From Clostridium sp. MSJ-8 (GTDB taxonomy: Bacteria; Bacillota; Clostridia; Clostridiales; Clostridiaceae): a stretch of DNA of 64,000 nucleotides. Positions 32,764 to 42,400 of this stretch are shown here, piece after piece. Location of the stretch: positions 1 to 64,000 of the forward strand of contig NZ_JAHLQH010000032.1 in the NCBI RefSeq assembly GCF_018918325.1, given 5' to 3'. How positions within the stretch are numbered: position 1 is the stretch's first letter; the number at the start of each line of letters is the position of its first letter. The notes below the pieces were generated by a model that was not told the origin of the DNA, did not search any database, and saw nothing but the letters and a program-made list of their open reading frames with translations. A program made the position numbers and the translations under genes.

Positions 32764-34044
32764 GTGAGAGAAGCACTAGATTTTATCGAAAATAATAGAA
32801 TATACAAGAATATATTTAAGAGCATATATAATAAATATAAGAAGTATGGAAAGATAACTGGAAGTTTTAGTATATATCCTAAGAATGATGAGGATGTAAA
32901 AGTGCTAATGAATTTTGACATAAGTGTTATAACAGATAGAAAGGCTACAATAAGATCTAAAGTTGTACAAGAATTATTTGAAAATAAATTTAAAAATATT
33001 GATTTTTTAGAGCTGTTAGAGGAAGTTGTAGGTAAAGAATTAATTACTAACAAAGAAGTTAAAGAAAATGAAACTAACAAACTTAAAAATTTTTATGGAG
33101 AAGTTATAAAAGAATCAGATGAAGGATATGGAAAACGATGGTTTATTTATGTTGTTTCAGAAAAGTCAAAAGGTTATTCAATAATAAAAAAGCGTTATAA
33201 CGATAAAAGTGAATCAACAAATAAATTAAAGTTACAACTTATATATATTAACAATTGTTTAAGTAACTTACCATATATAAAGGGGGGAAAGGAAAATATA
33301 TCAGTTTTTTCAGCCCAATTAACAAAAAATCCTCATTTTTTGGATTATGATAAGTTTACAGGTAAGTTGTTTATTTATGGTTTGCAATTTATAACAAGAT
33401 TAGAAATAGATATTTCTAGAGTTGTAAATATAAATGAACTATATTATAAGGTAGGAATATTAAAAGATGAAATATCTAATCATTCTACAATATACAATAT
33501 AGATTGCTATGATTATAATAATATGTTTATAGAACATATAAATGAATTTTTTAAGTGGGGAGAAACTTTAGAACTTTCTATAAGAAATATTCTTAAGATA
33601 GAGTATTTTATTGCAAAAAGAAGTATTATATATATTTTTGAGAATCCAGCAGTATTTAATGAAGTACAGAAGAGGACTATAAAGGATGATGTTTCATTAA
33701 TGTGTACTAGTGGACAGATTAATTTATCTTCATATTTAATATTGGATAAGATAAAAGATATACAGAAGATATATTATGCTGGTGATTTCGATCCGGAAGG
33801 TTTGATTATAGCAGATAAAATCGCAGATAGGTATGGAGATAAAGTGGAATTTTTATTTTATGATGTAGATACGTTTAATGAGATAATATCATCAAAAAAA
33901 ATAGATGAGAAAAGAATAAGTATGTTGAATAACATAAAAAGTCCTAAATTAAAAAAAATTACAGATGCAATAAGAGAAAAGAAACTAGCTGCTTATCAAG
34001 AATTATTGATAGATAAATATGTTAACTATATAGAAAATAATTAA
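32764..34044 (+). CDS. jetD: Wadjet system nuclease JetD (Toprim, DUF2399/TIGR02679-like)
   Basis: The Toprim nuclease that cuts plasmids caught by JetABC. The C-terminal DUF2399 Toprim core is visible: an acidic strand before the core, then YYAGDFDPEGLIIADKIADRYG with the D-x-D-x-x-G metal site, and VEFLFYD. The N-terminal part (REALDFIENNRIYKNIFKSIYNKYKKYGKITG) resembles the matching domain of TIGR02679. GTG at 32764 places GGGGA 10 bases upstream and gives the family-like N-terminus. An in-frame ATG at 32725 would overlap jetC by 34 bases with no visible ribosome site. A perfect hairpin follows, closing the operon. Confidence 0.9.
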   Translation: MREALDFIENNRIYKNIFKSIYNKYKKYGKITGSFSIYPKNDEDVKVLMNFDISVITDRKATIRSKVVQELFENKFKNIDFLELLEEVVGKELITNKEVKENETNKLKNFYGEVIKESDEGYGKRWFIYVVSEKSKGYSIIKKRYNDKSESTNKLKLQLIYINNCLSNLPYIKGGKENISVFSAQLTKNPHFLDYDKFTGKLFIYGLQFITRLEIDISRVVNINELYYKVGILKDEISNHSTIYNIDCYDYNNMFIEHINEFFKWGETLELSIRNILKIEYFIAKRSIIYIFENPAVFNEVQKRTIKDDVSLMCTSGQINLSSYLILDKIKDIQKIYYAGDFDPEGLIIADKIADRYGDKVEFLFYDVDTFNEIISSKKIDEKRISMLNNIKSPKLKKITDAIREKKLAAYQELLIDKYVNYIENN

Positions 34045-34100
34045 AAAATTAATGTTTTTTGAAAGAAAGTGATTCTTTAATATTATGATAAAAATGAGGT

Positions 34101-34135
34101 TATCGCACTAAAAAATAGTGCGATACTTTTTCTTT
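34101..34135 (+). terminator. Terminator of the Wadjet operon
   Basis: Perfect 10-bp stem TATCGCACTA/TAGTGCGATA with an AAAAA loop, then CTTTTTCTTT. Confidence 0.93.
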
Positions 34136-34136
34136 A

Positions 34137-34175
34137 TGTAAACGTATTGAATAAAAAGAAAAAAATTGGTAGAAT
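34137..34175 (+). promoter_or_regulatory. Promoter of amylase 1 with overlapping CcpA-type operator
   Basis: TTGAAT (34147-34152), 17 bases, TAGAAT (34170-34175). TGTAAACGTATTGA (34137-34150) resembles the catabolite-responsive element TGWAARCGYTWNCW and overlaps the -35 box. The same layout recurs at 36646-36684. The rest of the 34045-34309 gap holds the jetD terminator and an AT-rich leader of about 130 bases. Confidence 0.65.
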
Positions 34176-34309
34176 ATAAAATATGAAATATGTGAATTTT
34201 TTGTGATTTAATTGTAAATATTATATTGGGTAATATTATTTATTTTCTTATATTTTTGTAAGAAAGTATAATATTAAAATATTTATTTAAATTATAAGGG
34301 GGAAATAAT

Positions 34310-36523
34310 ATGAAAGGAAAAAGAAAACTTTTAGTTAGTATATTATTATCAATAATAATACTAACAGGATCTTTTCTTGCTACATCTTTAGTTGCTAATG
34401 CTGCTTCTAATAGCAATATTATTGTTCACTTCTATACAGAAGATTGGAAGAGTCCAAGAGTATATTATTGGAATGCTCATCCAACTAATATAGAAACTAC
34501 TTGGCCAGGTAAAAAGATGACTAGTGAAGGCAGCAATTGGTTTACTTATACTTTTGAAGGCAAGACTAAGATTAATTTGATTTTTAATAATGGAGGTTCT
34601 AATCAAACTCCTGATTTAGAAGGAATTAAAGCAGGCGAATGGTGGTATAAGAATGGTCAATGGACAAGTTATGATCCTGATGATAGACCACAAACTTCAG
34701 GAGACTTCAGAGATGAAACAATATATTTTGTTATAACTACAAGATTCTATGATGGTGATGAGAGTAATAATGTTCATTGTTGGGATGACAAGAAGGCAGG
34801 AAATACTGATTCAGATCCAGCATGGAGAGGAGACTTTAAAGGTCTTATACAGAAATTAGATTATATCAAGGCTATGGGATTCTCAGCAATATGGATAACT
34901 CCTGTAGTAGAAAATATGAGTTATTATGATTATCATGGATATCATGCAATTAATTTTGCAAAGGTAGATAGTAGATACGAATCAAAAGATTGTACTTATC
35001 AAGACCTAATAAATGCATGTCATGAAAAAGGAATAAAACTTATACAAGATATAGTACTTAATCATACATCTAATAATGGAGAAGAAAATATATTCCCATT
35101 AGTAAGTAAACAAGAAGGAAAAGAAGATACAGCAGAAAATGTTGTTAGAGCATCTAATAGTTTATTAGATTCAAGTTATGATTCATTAAACTCTGCTGGA
35201 AAGCATGATGCTAGATATGCATTAATGAAGAATTTAACTACTAATAATGGAATATATCATAATTCTTCAATAAATTATGAAGGCTTTACAGTAACTACAG
35301 GACAATTTGCAGATGATTGCGTTGATTTAAATACAGAAAATCCAACAGTTTATAATTATTTAATTAATTGCTACAACAGATATATAGATATGGGTGTAGA
35401 TGCATTTAGAATTGATACTGTTAAGCATATTTCAAGATTGACATTTAATAAAACATTCTTACCAGCATTTAAGGCAAGAGGTGGAAAAGACTTCTTTATG
35501 TTTGGTGAATGTGCAGCTAGAGTACATGAGATATGGAATAAAGGAGTACCAGGAGTATCATCACAATTCTTTACATGGAAGGAAGATAAAGAATATCCAT
35601 GGAGTGATAATCCAAATGATTATGAATTAAATTGTAAGAGTACAGAGCTAGAATTTAATGATAATTCAAGTGTAGAATCTCAGAGAACTTCTGATAATGC
35701 ATTCTTAAAAGGTAATGAATATCATACTCCAGATTATTCTCAAAATTCAGGCCTTGCAATGATAGATTTTACAATGCACTGGAATTTTGATAACGCAAAT
35801 AATGCATATGGAAAAGCTCTAGAAGAAGACAGGTACTATAATGATTCAACTTGGAATGTAGTATATGTTGATTCACATGATTATGGTCCAGATAGTAAGA
35901 TAAGATACAATGGTGGAACAACAGCTTGGGCTGAAAATTTAGATTTAATGTTCTCATTTAGAGGTATACCTTGCGTATATTATGGATCAGAAATTGAATT
36001 TAAATCAGGACAACCTATAGATGAAGGAAATCAAATAGCATTAAAAGATAGTGGTAGAGCATATTATGGAGATAATATAGAAGGTTCAGTTGTAACAACA
36101 GATTATGGTGTATATAGTAATGCAACAGGACAAATGGCAACAACATTAAATAGTCCTTTATCAAAGCATATACAAAGATTAAATCAAATAAGAAGAGCAA
36201 TTCCTGCACTTAGAAAAGGACAATATTCAACAGAAGGATGTAATGGTAATATGGCATTCAAGAGACGTTTTACAGGAAATGATTCATTAACAGGAAAAGA
36301 TGTAGATAGCTTTGTATGTGTGGCTATATCAGGACAAGCAACATTTACAGGAATTCCAAATGGAACTTATGTAGATGCAATTACAGGCAATAAAGTAACA
36401 GTAGGAAATGGAACATTAACTACAGATTCTATAGGACAAGCTAATATGAGAGTATATGTGTTGCAAAACTCTTCAACTCAAACTGGAAAGATAGGTTCTG
36501 TAGATTCTCAATTCTTAAAATAA
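34310..36523 (+). CDS. Secreted GH13 alpha-amylase with N-terminal CBM26-like module (amylase 1)
   Basis: A 737-residue extracellular starch-degrading enzyme. A Sec signal peptide (1-31, cleavage near VANA-AS) is followed by a starch-binding module (about 35-122; VHFYTEDWKSPRVYYWNA, WPGKKMTSEG, LIFNNGG) like CBM26. The GH13 barrel has nucleophile D369 (DAFRIDTVKH), acid/base E400 (FMFGECA) and D524 (VDSHDYG). A beta-rich C domain ends the protein; no cell-wall anchor is visible. ATG has AAGGGGGAAA upstream. The gene has its own promoter and terminator. Its N-terminal 120 and C-terminal 130 residues nearly match the paralogue downstream. Confidence 0.95.
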   Translation: MKGKRKLLVSILLSIIILTGSFLATSLVANAASNSNIIVHFYTEDWKSPRVYYWNAHPTNIETTWPGKKMTSEGSNWFTYTFEGKTKINLIFNNGGSNQTPDLEGIKAGEWWYKNGQWTSYDPDDRPQTSGDFRDETIYFVITTRFYDGDESNNVHCWDDKKAGNTDSDPAWRGDFKGLIQKLDYIKAMGFSAIWITPVVENMSYYDYHGYHAINFAKVDSRYESKDCTYQDLINACHEKGIKLIQDIVLNHTSNNGEENIFPLVSKQEGKEDTAENVVRASNSLLDSSYDSLNSAGKHDARYALMKNLTTNNGIYHNSSINYEGFTVTTGQFADDCVDLNTENPTVYNYLINCYNRYIDMGVDAFRIDTVKHISRLTFNKTFLPAFKARGGKDFFMFGECAARVHEIWNKGVPGVSSQFFTWKEDKEYPWSDNPNDYELNCKSTELEFNDNSSVESQRTSDNAFLKGNEYHTPDYSQNSGLAMIDFTMHWNFDNANNAYGKALEEDRYYNDSTWNVVYVDSHDYGPDSKIRYNGGTTAWAENLDLMFSFRGIPCVYYGSEIEFKSGQPIDEGNQIALKDSGRAYYGDNIEGSVVTTDYGVYSNATGQMATTLNSPLSKHIQRLNQIRRAIPALRKGQYSTEGCNGNMAFKRRFTGNDSLTGKDVDSFVCVAISGQATFTGIPNGTYVDAITGNKVTVGNGTLTTDSIGQANMRVYVLQNSSTQTGKIGSVDSQFLK

Positions 36524-36532
36524 TATAATAGA

Positions 36533-36571
36533 AAATACCTTTAGGGAAAGTTTCCTTAAGGGTATTTTTTA
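36533..36571 (+). terminator. Terminator of amylase 1
   Basis: AAATACC pairs with GGTATTT at the base of an imperfect hairpin, followed by a T run. Confidence 0.85.
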
Positions 36572-36645
36572 GTTAAATAAAGAATGTTAAAATCGCCATA
36601 ATTCATATATAATTCTTTATTCTTAAATTTGTTCTAAAAAATGTA

Positions 36646-36684
36646 TGTAAACGTATTGAAATTTATTGATAAATCGAGTAGAAT
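36646..36684 (+). promoter_or_regulatory. Promoter of amylase 2 with overlapping CcpA-type operator
   Basis: TTGAAA (36656-36661), 17 bases, TAGAAT (36679-36684). The operator-like TGTAAACGTATTGA (36646-36659) is identical to the one before amylase 1 and again overlaps the -35 box. Confidence 0.65.
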
Positions 36685-36765
36685 AATTTATATAAAGTAT
36701 TAATTATTTATTACTTTTTTATGAATTACAAACTAATACAATTGATATAGTGTTTTGACTATACT

Positions 36766-36779
36766 TGTAAACGTTATTT
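36766..36779 (+). promoter_or_regulatory. Second CcpA-type operator in the amylase 2 leader
   Basis: TGTAAACGTTATTT differs by one base from TGWAARCGYTWNCW. It lies about 75 bases after the predicted transcription start, where a bound repressor could block elongation. With the promoter and terminator entries this accounts for the 366-base gap; the remainder is AT-rich with no ORF. Confidence 0.55.
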
Positions 36780-36889
36780 TGATTAATATTATTTATTTTC
36801 TAATGTTCATTGTAGTTTCTATATTACATAAGGGGGAATAAAGGAAAATAATATATTAAAATATTTTTTAAAATTATCAAGGGGGAAAT

Positions 36890-39037
36890 ATGAAGAAGAA
36901 AAGAAAACTATTAATTAGTATCTTAATGGCTGTTGTATTACTATGTGGATCTTTTCTTGCAACATCTTTAGTTGCTAATGCAGCTTCTGATAGTAATATT
37001 ATTGTTCACTTCTATACAGAAGATTGGAAGAGCCCAAGAGTATATTATTGGAACGCACATCCTACTAATATAGAAACTACTTGGCCAGGCAAGAAGATGA
37101 CTAGTGAAGGTGACAATTGGTTCACTTACACTTTTGAAGGCAAGACTAAGATTAATCTTATTTTTAATGATGGTGGTTCAAATCAAACTCCTGATTTAGA
37201 AGGAATCAAATCAGGCGAATGGTGGTATAAAGACGGTAAATGGACATCTAAGAACCCTGATTATCATACAAATTATGAGAGATCTGGAGATTTTAGAGAT
37301 GAAACTATTTACTTCCTTATAACTACAAGATTCTATGATGGTGATGAAAGCAATAACTATCGTTGTTCAGAAGATAAAAAGGCACAAAACCCTGATTACG
37401 ATCCATCATGGAGAGGAGATTTTAAAGGACTTATAGAAAAACTTGATTATATCAAGGCACAAGGATTCTCAGCTATATGGATAACTCCGGTAGTAGAGAA
37501 TAGAAGTGGGTATGATTATCATGGATATCATGCATATAATTTCACTAAAGTTGATTCTAGATACGAATCAGATGGTGTAACTTATCAAGATTTAATAGAT
37601 GCATGTCATGAAAAAGGAATAAAAGTAATTCAAGACGTTGTATTCAATCATACTTGTAACTGGGGAGAAGAAAACTTACTACAAAGAAATAGTGATGTAT
37701 ATGCAGAGAGAAACCAAGTTGTTATGAATGGTAAAGAAGACACAGAAAATATCTATCACCATAATGGATTCTGTGGCGGTGGTGACTGGGATAACTATTC
37801 AGCACAAAATAAAACAATTGCAGATGACTGTTTCGATTTAGAAACAGAAAATCCAAAGGTATACAATTATCTAGTTGATGCTTATAAGAACTACATTAAT
37901 ATGGGTGTTGATGGATTTAGAGTTGATACTGTTAAACATATTAATAGATTAACATTAAATACTGCTATATTACCAGAATTACAAAAGACTGGTGGAGATA
38001 GTTTCTATATGTTTGGTGAAGTATGTACTAAGGGTCATGATGTATGGTATCGTGATCAACCAGGAATATCTACATGTTTCTATACTTGGGATGATGATGA
38101 TTCTTGGAAGAGTAAATGGAGTGATACTGATTTAGCAACTAATGAAGCATTAGTTGAATCACATTATGTAGCACATTCTAATATGTCAAACCAACCAACT
38201 AGTGATAATGCATTCTTAAAGGGAAATGAATATCATACTCCAGATTATTCAAAGAAATCTGATATGGGTGTAATTGACTTTCAAATGCATTGGAGTTTTA
38301 TAAATGCTAAAGGTGCATTTGATACTGCTAAGGGAGAAGATAAATACTTCAATGATTCTACATGGAATGTAGTATATGTTGATTCACACGACTATGCTCC
38401 AGATGAATGCCAAAAATTAAGATACAATGGTGGAACAACTGCATGGGCAGAAAACTTTGATTTAATGTATACATTCCGTGGAATTCCATGTGTATACTAT
38501 GGAAGTGAAATAGAGTTTAAAGCTGGAAAGCAAATAGATGTTGGACCAAATGATAAGCTTGAAAATACAGGTAGAGCATACTTTGGAGATAATATAGAAG
38601 GTTCAGTTGTAACAACAGATTATGGTGTATACACTAATGCAACAGGACAAATGGCAGAAACATTAAATAGTCCGCTATCAAAACAACTACAAAGATTAAG
38701 TCAAATAAGAAGAGCAATTCCTGCACTTAGAAAAGGACAATATTCAACAGAAGGATGTAATGGAAATATAGCATTCAAGAGACGTTTCACAGGAAATGAT
38801 TCATTAACTGGAAAAGACGTAGATAGCTTTGTATGTGTAGCAATATCAGGACAAGCAACATTTACAGGAATTCCAAACGGAACTTATGTAGATGCAATTA
38901 CAGGAAATAAAGTAACAGTAGGAAATGGAACATTAACTACAGATTCTATCGGACAAGCTAATATGAGAGTATATGTATTACAAAACTCTTCAACTCAAAC
39001 TGGAAAGATAGGACAAGATACTGATTACTTAAAATAA
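36890..39037 (+). CDS. Secreted GH13 alpha-amylase with N-terminal CBM26-like module (amylase 2)
   Basis: A paralogue of amylase 1, 715 residues, with the same order: signal peptide (1-31, VANA-AS), CBM26-like module (35-122), GH13 barrel and C domain. Catalytic residues are D346 (DGFRVDTVKHI), E377 (YMFGEVC) and D501 (VDSHDYA). The barrel differs from amylase 1, with a different loop between the VxNHT strand and the ADDC strand (LLQRNSDVYAERNQVVM) and a shorter B-domain region, so substrate range may differ. LLCG in the signal peptide is not a lipobox, since -1 is Leu. Separate promoter and terminator. ATG follows CAAGGGGGAAAT. Confidence 0.95.
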   Translation: MKKKRKLLISILMAVVLLCGSFLATSLVANAASDSNIIVHFYTEDWKSPRVYYWNAHPTNIETTWPGKKMTSEGDNWFTYTFEGKTKINLIFNDGGSNQTPDLEGIKSGEWWYKDGKWTSKNPDYHTNYERSGDFRDETIYFLITTRFYDGDESNNYRCSEDKKAQNPDYDPSWRGDFKGLIEKLDYIKAQGFSAIWITPVVENRSGYDYHGYHAYNFTKVDSRYESDGVTYQDLIDACHEKGIKVIQDVVFNHTCNWGEENLLQRNSDVYAERNQVVMNGKEDTENIYHHNGFCGGGDWDNYSAQNKTIADDCFDLETENPKVYNYLVDAYKNYINMGVDGFRVDTVKHINRLTLNTAILPELQKTGGDSFYMFGEVCTKGHDVWYRDQPGISTCFYTWDDDDSWKSKWSDTDLATNEALVESHYVAHSNMSNQPTSDNAFLKGNEYHTPDYSKKSDMGVIDFQMHWSFINAKGAFDTAKGEDKYFNDSTWNVVYVDSHDYAPDECQKLRYNGGTTAWAENFDLMYTFRGIPCVYYGSEIEFKAGKQIDVGPNDKLENTGRAYFGDNIEGSVVTTDYGVYTNATGQMAETLNSPLSKQLQRLSQIRRAIPALRKGQYSTEGCNGNIAFKRRFTGNDSLTGKDVDSFVCVAISGQATFTGIPNGTYVDAITGNKVTVGNGTLTTDSIGQANMRVYVLQNSSTQTGKIGQDTDYLK

Positions 39038-39043
39038 TATAAT

Positions 39044-39088
39044 AAAAAAATGCCTTTAAGGAGTATTCCTTAAGGGCGTTTTTTTACT
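39044..39088 (+). terminator. Terminator of amylase 2
   Basis: GCCTTTAAGGA pairs with TCCTTAAGGGC (one G-T pair), then TTTTTTT. Confidence 0.9.
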
Positions 39089-39090
39089 TA

Positions 39091-39127
39091 TATAGGAAAT
39101 TATATTTTGTTTATAGTTGCGAATAAG
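39091..39127 (+). repeat. Copy of the dispersed post-terminator element (long form)
   Basis: TATAGGAAATTATATTTTG and the next 18 bases directly after the amylase 2 terminator; 30 of 35 bases match the copy after the 6S terminator. Confidence 0.5.
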
Positions 39128-39286
39128 CATTTAAAATCTATAGAGCTAAAAAGTAGATGTACTTAAAAGCACATCAGAATAAATTAATAATTAAATATAA
39201 TAAGGTTACTAAAAATAATGATATTATATTATAATTTTATTTTGTAAAAAAATGAGATATATTTACATAGAAAAGGTTTACAGTAT

Positions 39287-39315
39287 TTGACAAACAATTA
39301 CAAAAAAAGTATTAT
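39287..39315 (+). promoter_or_regulatory. Promoter of the subtilase gene
   Basis: TTGACA (39287-39292), 17 bases, TATTAT (39310-39315), a near-consensus sigma-A promoter. Confidence 0.75.
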
Positions 39316-39380
39316 GTAGTTGAAAGGATAAAAATGTAAGAGGATTATAAAGAAAATGACTACAAAAATAGAATGTATTT

Positions 39381-39394
39381 TGTAAGCGTTTTTA
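39381..39394 (+). promoter_or_regulatory. CcpA-type operator in the subtilase leader
   Basis: TGTAAGCGTTTTTA matches TGWAARCGYTWNCW except at one base. It lies about 60 bases downstream of the predicted transcription start, a road-block position. The rest of this 399-base gap is a terminator, a repeat and AT-rich sequence. Confidence 0.55.
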
Positions 39395-39436
39395 AATGAT
39401 TAAACTTACGCAAAAAATTAAGGGGGAATATTATTA

Positions 39437-42400
39437 ATGAAAAAAAATCAAAATGTACTAAAAGCTATAATAAGCGTATTAGTTTCATTAGCGATTTTTG
39501 TAAACCTTACACTAAGCATAGGAATTACAGTAAGTGCGGACGAAGTTAATAGTAGTACAAAAGAACAAAAAACAAATGAAGAAAAAGTGGTTAGTAAAGT
39601 AACTAATCCAGATCAAGAAAATATAAAAGAATCTAATGGCGAAAAATATGTAAATAATAGTATATTAATTTTCTTTAAAGAAGATATTAAAGAAGAAAAT
39701 GTTGATTCTGTAGTGAAATCAATAAATGGTACTGTTGTTGGACAAGTTTCAGAATTAAATGAATATCAAGTAGAAGTTAAAGAAAGCACATTAGATGAAT
39801 TAAATAAGATGACAGAAGATGTTATGAATAACTATAGTGAATATGTTGATTATGCATGTGTAGATTCAATATCAGAAAGTGCATCAATAGAACCTAATGA
39901 TCCATGGGGAGGAGATAATGAATGGAATTCAGAACAACCTTATGGTAATAACTGGGGAATGGAAGCTATACAAGCACAAGAAGCATGGCAATACAATAAC
40001 ATATTTGATGAATCTGTAAATAAGGTTAATGTAGGAGTAGTTGATGGAGGTTTTGATACAACAGTAGAAGATTTTCCGGATGATTATGTAAAGTATACAG
40101 ATAGTGGTGTAAATTTACCTTATGATCATGGAACATTTGTAACTGGAATTATTGCTGCAAAGGCAAATAATAACAAAGGTGTTACAGGACTTGTATGGAA
40201 TCCAGGAAAAATTTATTTAGCATCAGTAGCTTCTGATTCTTATGGATATTTAACATTAAGTGGATTATCTAAAGGATTAGTAGATGTAATTGATAATGGA
40301 GCAAATGTTATTAACTGTTCATTTGGTGGTGGTAATTCAAATGATAGTAGAGTAGCAGCTATATTAATGGCAAGAATGTTAAAAAAGGGACATGACTTTG
40401 TTATAGTTCAAGCATCAGGAAATAGCTCTGCAGATGCAGATTATTCATATTGGTTTGCTGGAATAGGTGATACAGAATTAGAAATAGCAAGTAAATTATA
40501 TGATGTAAATGAAGGCGATATAAAAGATAGAATAATAGTAGTAGGTGCAGCAGAATTACAACAAGATGGTTCATATATGCAAGCTGAATATTCTAATGGT
40601 GGAAAAAAGGTAAATATATGTGCACCAGGTTCAGCTATATATTCTCAAGCAGCTCAAAATAATTATTATTCAGCAAATGGTACTTCATTTGCAGCACCAC
40701 ATGTAGCAGGTATTGTAGAATTAACATGGAGAGCTAATCCTAAACTTACAGGTGCAGAAGTAAGAGATATAGTTTGTGATTATAATAATACTATTTATGA
40801 TGTAGTAGATAATCCAAGTTCTTATTATACAACTGGAGACTATAGAATGGCTAATGCCAAGTTATCAGTAGAATCTGCATTAAAAACTAGAGATGATTTG
40901 GTTACTATATATTATAATAGTGATTCAGATATTAATGTTTCTTATGTATTGGATAATCAAAGTTGGAAAAATGCAAAAACAATTGCAATGAATGATAACG
41001 AAGATAACAATGGATATTCAAAATCTATAACAATACCAATAGAAAATGCTAAGTATATGTTAGCTAAGTTTGGAAAAAATAATAATTGGGATGCTAATAA
41101 TGGTAGTTACTATAAGTTAACACCAGGGGCATATACAATAGATGGTGGAAAAATAAATGAAACTGTTGATAAATTCGCAACAATAAAAATTAATAATTTT
41201 ATTACTGATGAAGGAACAACAACAACAGCAGGAGACCATGTTAAGTTATCAACAAAAGTATCTAATATAGTTGGAAATGCTCAATATAAATACACTGCAA
41301 TAGATGAAGCTGGAAATGAAGAAGTAATAAAAGATTATTCATCTGAAAATGAAGTTACATGGTTTGCACTAAAAGAAGGCAATTATACTTTAGTTGCAAG
41401 TGTAAAAGATGATAGAGGATATGTTACAACAAAGAAAATGAACTTTACAGTAACAAGTAGAGCAAAAGTAGTTAACTATTCTATTAATCCTTCTAATGTA
41501 GGGGAAGTAGGAAGAGAAGTTTCAATGGGCGTAGATACAATAGGTGGAAAAGGAAGAGTTAAATGTTTATTCATAGCTCAAGGTGGAGATTATCCATATG
41601 GACAGAAGGATAAATATTTTAGTATGTCAGATTATAGATATGGTGCATGGACTCCAGATATGACAGGAACCTACAGAATATATTGTGATACGGAAGATGA
41701 AGCTGGAGTACACAATAGACAATATTTATTTACTTATAAAGTAACAGAACAAGGTAGTAATCCTATTAAATTTAGTGCTTTAAATACAAGTAAATCTTCA
41801 AACATTGAAGTTGGAGAAGATATACTTATTAACTTTAATTATTATGGTGGACTTAAATCAGGAGAAAATTTTATTTATACTGTAATAACAGCAACAAATG
41901 AAGATGGAACTGTAGAAGAAATCAGTAATAATTTTTATTATAGCCAAATATTAAATTCTATAAAATGGGCACCTACTAAATCAGGAAAATGGACAATAAA
42001 TATTAAGCTAGGTGACAATACAGATAAATATAAAGCCTCAGAAGATATAACTATAAACGTTAATGAATATAAGAAAAATACTCAAAGTGATAATACAACA
42101 ACTATTTATTATAAAGGATATACTAATCCATATATTCACTATGGAATAAATAATAAGTGGACAAGTGTTCCAGGTGTAAAGATGGATACAACTAATGAAC
42201 TATCAGGATATACTCATAAATATACAATAGATCTTGGAGATAGTGATGCAGTTTCGGTTTGCTTTAATGATGGTAATGGAAACTGGGATAGTAAAAATGG
42301 TCAAAACTATACATTTGGTTCAGGTGTTTACACATATTCAAATGGTAAATGTGAAAAGATAGGTGATAATAGTAGTGATTTTGCAGTATCATATTTCAAA

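Noticed and set aside
36890-36982. LLCG in the amylase 2 signal peptide as a lipobox
   Set aside because: The -1 residue is Leu, not Gly/Ala/Ser, and amylase 1 has no Cys there; VANA-AS is a normal signal peptidase I site.
34310-39037. Amylase pair as an assembly duplication
   Set aside because: The catalytic cores differ throughout, and each copy has its own promoter and terminator.
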